From Chitinophagaceae bacterium UBA4407 (lineage in GTDB: Bacteria > Bacteroidota > Bacteroidia > Chitinophagales > Chitinophagaceae): a DNA stretch of 64,000 nucleotides. The notes beneath the pieces were generated by a model that was given only the letters and a program-made list of their open reading frames with translations, was not told the DNA's origin and searched no databases. Below are positions 60,757-64,000 of the stretch, piece by piece; the stretch's first letter is position 1, and each line of letters opens with the position of its first letter. Where the stretch lies: the NCBI GenBank assembly GCA_002390845.1, contig DGQT01000097.1, forward strand, positions 43,499 to 107,498, read 5' to 3'. The position numbers and the translations under genes were made by a program.

Positions 60757-60886
60757 GCTGTTGGTCAGGCCAGGCTGACCGAGAATATTTTTGAAGGCTC
60801 TGAGAATCGCGTAAACGCCATTTGGTCTCCATCACCTACCCGAGAGGCCTTGAATTCTCGGTCAGCCTGAGGCGACCAACATCAGC
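60757..60886. repeat. GC-rich imperfect hairpin, possible structured RNA
   Basis: GCTGTTGGTCAGGCCAGGCT and GACCGAGAAT at 60757-60786 pair with ATTCTCGGTC and AGCC...GACCAACATCAGC at 60854-60886. Fourteen bases at the base of the loop (GGCTGACCGAGAAT) match perfectly. The loop of about 67 nt contains further short complementary pieces. The region 60700-60930 is richer in G and C than its surroundings and is not covered by a gene, though it lies between an L and an R arm. It may be a small RNA or an old mobile element. Confidence 0.45.
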
Positions 60887-60972
60887 AAGAGGAGATGGGG
60901 TGGCGGCTAACTTGTGGAGTTTTGAATGTAATAATTTTTGTTTATTTTTAAGTTAGCACTAAAAAAACAACG

Positions 60973-61500
60973 ATGCAACGCCTAACCATAATCACAATCC
61001 TTTCTTTAACTTCTCTGATATCAATAAATTGTGGCAGGAGCAAAACGGTAGCAGAATTAATGGTCACCTTTTCACTTAATAAACCTAAGTTGAATGCTAT
61101 CGTAAATAATATTCAGAGAGACAAAATACTGGATTCCTTATTTTCTAATATAGGAGCAGAAAATGGAATACCCGATATTAAAAAAACTTACCCTGAGCAG
61201 TATGAAATGCTAAGAGAAGTTGGTATAACTGATGCGTCTGCACACGCGGGCACTTGTGAAATAGATAAGAAAAATCGCCCTACTGAAACCCTGTATGAAT
61301 ATAATTTAAAACACAAGTGGTATTATTTTAAAACAAACTGGCAAGCTGATCATCCTATTTTTTTGATGTATAACGAATGCGACACTGCGAAAACGCATAA
61401 GGGGTTTTATAATAAAGATGAAAATCAGAATGAAACGTGGGGCTTAGGCGACAACTGGATAATGTTTAGACTTGTTAAGTACATTGAAGTGAAACAATAA
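60973..61500 (+). CDS. lipoprotein of unknown function
   Basis: A 175-aa lipoprotein with signal ending SLISINC (lipidated Cys20). The mature part is acidic/basic mixed, with KNRPTETLYEYNLKHKWYYF, NWQADHPIFLMYNECDTAKT and GLGDNWIMFRLVKYIEV; two Cys (in AGTCEID and NECDTA) could form a disulfide. I do not recognise a family. Its place, between the longest pair of repeat arms and next to a GC-rich hairpin, suggests that it arrived as cargo of the repeat element. Confidence 0.8.
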   Translation: MQRLTIITILSLTSLISINCGRSKTVAELMVTFSLNKPKLNAIVNNIQRDKILDSLFSNIGAENGIPDIKKTYPEQYEMLREVGITDASAHAGTCEIDKKNRPTETLYEYNLKHKWYYFKTNWQADHPIFLMYNECDTAKTHKGFYNKDENQNETWGLGDNWIMFRLVKYIEVKQ

Positions 61501-61565
61501 AAATTCGTCTATTGCATTTGCTCAATCGGTCGGTCTCGCCGCTGTTGTTCGCCTGACCAACATCC

Positions 61566-61670
61566 TCCGCTTCAATCTACGCTACGGTAAAAGCTCAATA
61601 TATAATCAAACGTACAAGTGAGTGACACAACAGGCGATTATTGGAAAACCAAAAGCCCGGTAAAAAAATA
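61566..61670 (-). repeat. intergenic repeat, extended R arm
   Basis: TCCGCTTCAATCTACGCT (perfect inverse of 60676-60693), AAGCTCAATATATAATC (perfect inverse of 60653-60669), ACGTACAAGTGAGTGACACA, CAGGCGATTATTGG, AAAGCCCGGTAAAAAAATA. Confidence 0.9.
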
Positions 61671-61695
61671 TTTGTCATAAAAAATTTAAAGCAAC

Positions 61696-62121
61696 ATGCA
61701 ATTCGATCCAAACAATAAAATAATTAAACTCTGTGCTGAAGGAATGAGCCTTGAAGGCGCTGGAAGAAAAGAGGAGGCAGCGCAATTATTCAGGCAGGCA
61801 TGGGATGAATCAACAAATGATTTTGAAAAATTTACTTCGGCGCATTATGTGGCAAGACACCAGGAAACTGTTGCTGATAAATTGAAATGGGATGAAATTG
61901 CTTTGCAACTGGCATTAAACATAAACGACGAAACGATGAAAGCATCTTACCCCTCGCTATACCTGAATATTGCCAAATGTTATGAAGACCTTGAAGATAA
62001 AACGAATGCGTTGAAACACTATGAACTTGCAAATTCTTTTGCAGTTTTATTACCCGACGATGGCTATGGAAAAATGATAAAGTCTGGCATAGCGAATGGT
62101 TTAAAGAGAGTAAGCCAGTGA
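61696..62121 (+). CDS. TPR-like protein
   Basis: A 141-aa all-helical cytoplasmic protein. Two to three TPR-like helical pairs are visible: KLCAEGMSLEGAGRKEEAAQ-LFRQAWDES (about 10-38), DEIALQLALNINDETM.. SYPSLYLNIAKCYEDLEDKT-NALKHYELANSF (about 65-118), with a C-terminal GYGKMIKSGIANGLKRV. Such proteins are protein-interaction adaptors; no enzymatic motif. It starts a + strand series with the DUF1801 gene (71 bp later) and the TRAFs-binding-like gene (111 bp after that). Confidence 0.8.
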   Translation: MQFDPNNKIIKLCAEGMSLEGAGRKEEAAQLFRQAWDESTNDFEKFTSAHYVARHQETVADKLKWDEIALQLALNINDETMKASYPSLYLNIAKCYEDLEDKTNALKHYELANSFAVLLPDDGYGKMIKSGIANGLKRVSQ

Positions 62122-62192
62122 TCATAGAAGTCTTACCGGGTAAGGGTTTTAGCAGGAATTGCTTTTATAATTTTCTCTTTTGATTGTATAAA

Positions 62193-62597
62193 ATGAAAAT
62201 AAAATCACTGCTTCAGTTATACGAAAATCTTCAGGATGAAGAGCGGATCATTACAGATGTGCTAAGGCATATCATTACCGATAATCTACCGCCAAACTGT
62301 AAAGAAAAAATTTCGTTTAGTGTCCCCTATTTTTATGGTAACAAAGGCATCTGCATTATCTGGCCGTCTGCAATACCACGCGGAGGTATTAAGAAAGGTG
62401 TATTGCTGGGTTTCTGGTATGGCAACAAACTTAAAGACATTGACTGTTACCTTATGCATGGTACCAACAAACAAATATTCTATAAAATTTATTATTCAGC
62501 AGAAGAGATTAATGAACGGGCAATTGTAAAACTTTTAAAAGAAGCAGTAGCAGTGGATATTGGTTTTGCAAAACGGGCTAAAAAGAAAATGAAATGA
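62193..62597 (+). CDS. DUF1801 (YdhG-like) domain protein
   Basis: A 134-aa cytoplasmic protein with the DUF1801 fold: ERIITDVLRHIITDNLPPNC-KEKISFSVPYFYGNKGICII (about 18-57), then a basic loop and LLGFWYGNKLKDIDCYLMHG, ending in a helix DIGFAKRAKKKMK. The function of the family is unknown; small related proteins resemble SufE-type or iron-chaperone folds. ATG 62193 is chosen; a TTG three codons upstream is also possible. Confidence 0.88.
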   Translation: MKIKSLLQLYENLQDEERIITDVLRHIITDNLPPNCKEKISFSVPYFYGNKGICIIWPSAIPRGGIKKGVLLGFWYGNKLKDIDCYLMHGTNKQIFYKIYYSAEEINERAIVKLLKEAVAVDIGFAKRAKKKMK

Positions 62598-62708
62598 ATC
62601 TTTGCAGAGAACCTTTACGTCTGTATCTTTCTACCAACGTACCAGCCTTCCATTTAAACAATAAAATATTACCAGGTATTTTGAGATAAACTTATAAAAA
62701 CCACAATA

Positions 62709-63977
62709 ATGAAAGATTATAATTTCTGTTTTGCAGTTATGGGCTTTGGAACAAAACCAAGTTATGCAACCGGCACTGTGCGGATGCTTGATTTAAATCA
62801 GACCTATACAAAATTGATCAAGCCCGTGTTTGACGAATTGGGTATTAAGTGCCAGCGTGCCTGCGATATGAATGTTTCAGGAAGTATTGACAAGGTGATG
62901 ATCAAAGCAATCAAAGAATCTGATATTGTTATTTGTGATATCACCTGCTTAAATGCCAATGCCTTGTGGGAACTGGGTGTGCGCCATGCTTTAAACAAAC
63001 GCGATACCATCCTTATTTCAGATATTGCCCATCTAAGCCCCACGCCGCCATTCGACGTAAGTCACCATGTGATTTATGGTTACAAGCATTCACCGGATGG
63101 CATTACCGATGAAGAAGCAGAGCGATTTAAACCCATTCTTAAAAATGTAATCCTTAATCTTGAGAACAACCTGCTTAAAACAGACAGCCCGGTTTTCGAT
63201 GTTCTGGATCCTGATAAAAGTTCTTTATTTGGAGACAACGAAACTACAGAACCGCTTGAGCCTTTTTCCAGTTTAATGAACCGCGCTGAAGCTGCAAAGA
63301 AAAAGAAGGATTGGCCGCTGGCTATGGAATTGTTTACAAAGGCTAAAGAATACATTGAAAAAAAACTTGCTCCTAAAACGGATTTACCGTTTGTTGAATG
63401 CAGACGGGCCTTATGCACTTACAAATCTGCAAGCAACGATATTTTTATTCTTGCAAAGGGCATGGCAATTCTTGAAACCCTTAATCCAAAAGATACTACA
63501 GATGCAGAAATTCTTGGATTAAGTGGTGCAATAAACAAACGCATTTTTGAGATCAATGGCGATCTCAAATATCTTGAAGAGTCCATCTGGTTTTACGACA
63601 GGGGCTTTAGTCTTGTGCAGGATTACTACAATGGAATTAATGCGGCCTTTATGCTTTATAAAAAAGCATTTATGTTGAAAACAAAAAATGATGAAGACTG
63701 GGAAGACGCTAAAACCGATGCAGACTCTATGCGGAACAAAGTTTTGAAAGCAGCTCTTGCCCTTGAAACTGCGCCCAGCTTTAAGGAAAGAGGCGATGCA
63801 GTATGGGTTTTATATACCATTGCAGAAGGCTATAACTATAAAGGTAAAGCCGATCTGATGGCGGAGTACGAGGCCAAAGCTGCAGAGGTTGCAAAAAATA
63901 CAAACGACCAGTTTGCCACCAGTTCTTATGAAGAACAGAAAGCAAAAATTGCGTTGCTAAAAGAGGTGATTGAATAA
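62709..63977 (+). CDS. nucleoside-deoxyribosyltransferase-like plus TRAFs-binding-like (DUF4071) protein
   Basis: A 422-aa cytoplasmic protein of two parts. The N-terminal part (about 1-150) looks like the nucleoside 2-deoxyribosyltransferase/TIR-like superfamily found in bacterial stress and defence proteins: FCFAVMGFGTKPSYATG, YTKLIKPVFDELGIKCQRAC, then the conserved acidic strand ESDIVICDITCLNANALWEL-GVRHALNKRDTILIS. The C-terminal part (about 200-420) is TPR-like and carries the TRAFs-binding (DUF4071) pattern: LNPKDTTDAEILGLSGAINK, YLEESIWFYDRGFSLVQDYY-NGINAAFMLYKKA. Known homologues occur with metabolic and anti-phage genes; the activity (NAD or nucleotide cleavage is one thought) is unproven. 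It ends 23 bp before the window edge. Confidence 0.82.
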   Translation: MKDYNFCFAVMGFGTKPSYATGTVRMLDLNQTYTKLIKPVFDELGIKCQRACDMNVSGSIDKVMIKAIKESDIVICDITCLNANALWELGVRHALNKRDTILISDIAHLSPTPPFDVSHHVIYGYKHSPDGITDEEAERFKPILKNVILNLENNLLKTDSPVFDVLDPDKSSLFGDNETTEPLEPFSSLMNRAEAAKKKKDWPLAMELFTKAKEYIEKKLAPKTDLPFVECRRALCTYKSASNDIFILAKGMAILETLNPKDTTDAEILGLSGAINKRIFEINGDLKYLEESIWFYDRGFSLVQDYYNGINAAFMLYKKAFMLKTKNDEDWEDAKTDADSMRNKVLKAALALETAPSFKERGDAVWVLYTIAEGYNYKGKADLMAEYEAKAAEVAKNTNDQFATSSYEEQKAKIALLKEVIE

Positions 63978-64000
63978 TTAAGGTATAATACTGAAAAATA

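Overview
The window looks like chromosomal DNA of a Bacteroidota bacterium, most likely Chitinophagales/Chitinophagaceae-like. The reasons: several proteins end in type IX secretion (Por) sorting domains, there is a GLPGLI protein beside an outer-membrane beta-barrel receptor, 7TMR-DISM histidine kinases, OmpP1/FadL- and PorT-like barrels, AT-rich DNA, almost no Shine-Dalgarno sequences, and a tRNA promoter that matches the Bacteroidota consensus (TTTG, 19 nt, TAnnTTTG). No rRNA operon, transposase, phage gene or CRISPR array was seen.

Layout. 0.4-12 kb: signalling region with a frameshifted 7TM histidine kinase, a PhyH oxygenase, an uncharacterised 334-aa protein, a 7TM kinase/receiver-kinase operon, and an orphan receiver divergent from a GNAT-like protein; then thioredoxin. 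12-17 kb: deoxynucleoside kinase, FolK, SppA, a beta-helix lipoprotein. 17.0-17.6 kb: an intact tRNA-Ala(GGC), a disrupted tRNA-Ala copy, a tiny GIY-YIG nuclease gene and a third tRNA 3' fragment. 17.8-23.8 kb: outer-membrane proteins. 23.9-34.3 kb: ArgS, GtrA, two alpha/beta hydrolases, a large T9SS cell-surface protein, an acetyltransferase, a CD225/DUF2752 pair and ProS. 34.7-43.4 kb: envelope lipoproteins, a FadL-like barrel, an S41 protease, secreted repeat proteins. 43.6-48.8 kb: a biosynthetic block (UbiA prenyltransferase, type III polyketide synthase, methyltransferase, FAD oxidoreductase, and further downstream an ATP-grasp protein). 49-60.6 kb: MsrA, GumN-like protein, Ndk, a secreted GH13 amylase-family enzyme, and a YncE/phosphoesterase fusion. 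61-64 kb: a lipoprotein, a TPR protein, a DUF1801 protein and a protein joining a nucleoside-deoxyribosyltransferase-like N-terminus to a TRAFs-binding-like C-terminus.

Two features go beyond ordinary annotation. First, intergenic spacers throughout are occupied by one repeat family. I count about 38 arms of 50-150 bp, called L when the core reads TTGCGTCGCACAC on the + strand and R when reversed. They alternate L-R-L-R along the window with only four exceptions, and the L-R pairs enclose either a short loop or whole genes (small ORF, acetyltransferase, lipoproteins, YCF48-like protein, FAD oxidoreductase, msrA, a membrane protein). Second, the GIY-YIG gene sits between two 61-bp direct repeats made of tRNA-Ala 3' sequence carrying a palindrome in the anticodon arm, which looks like a minimal tRNA-associated mobile cassette. 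Positions of repeat arms are good to a few bases only.
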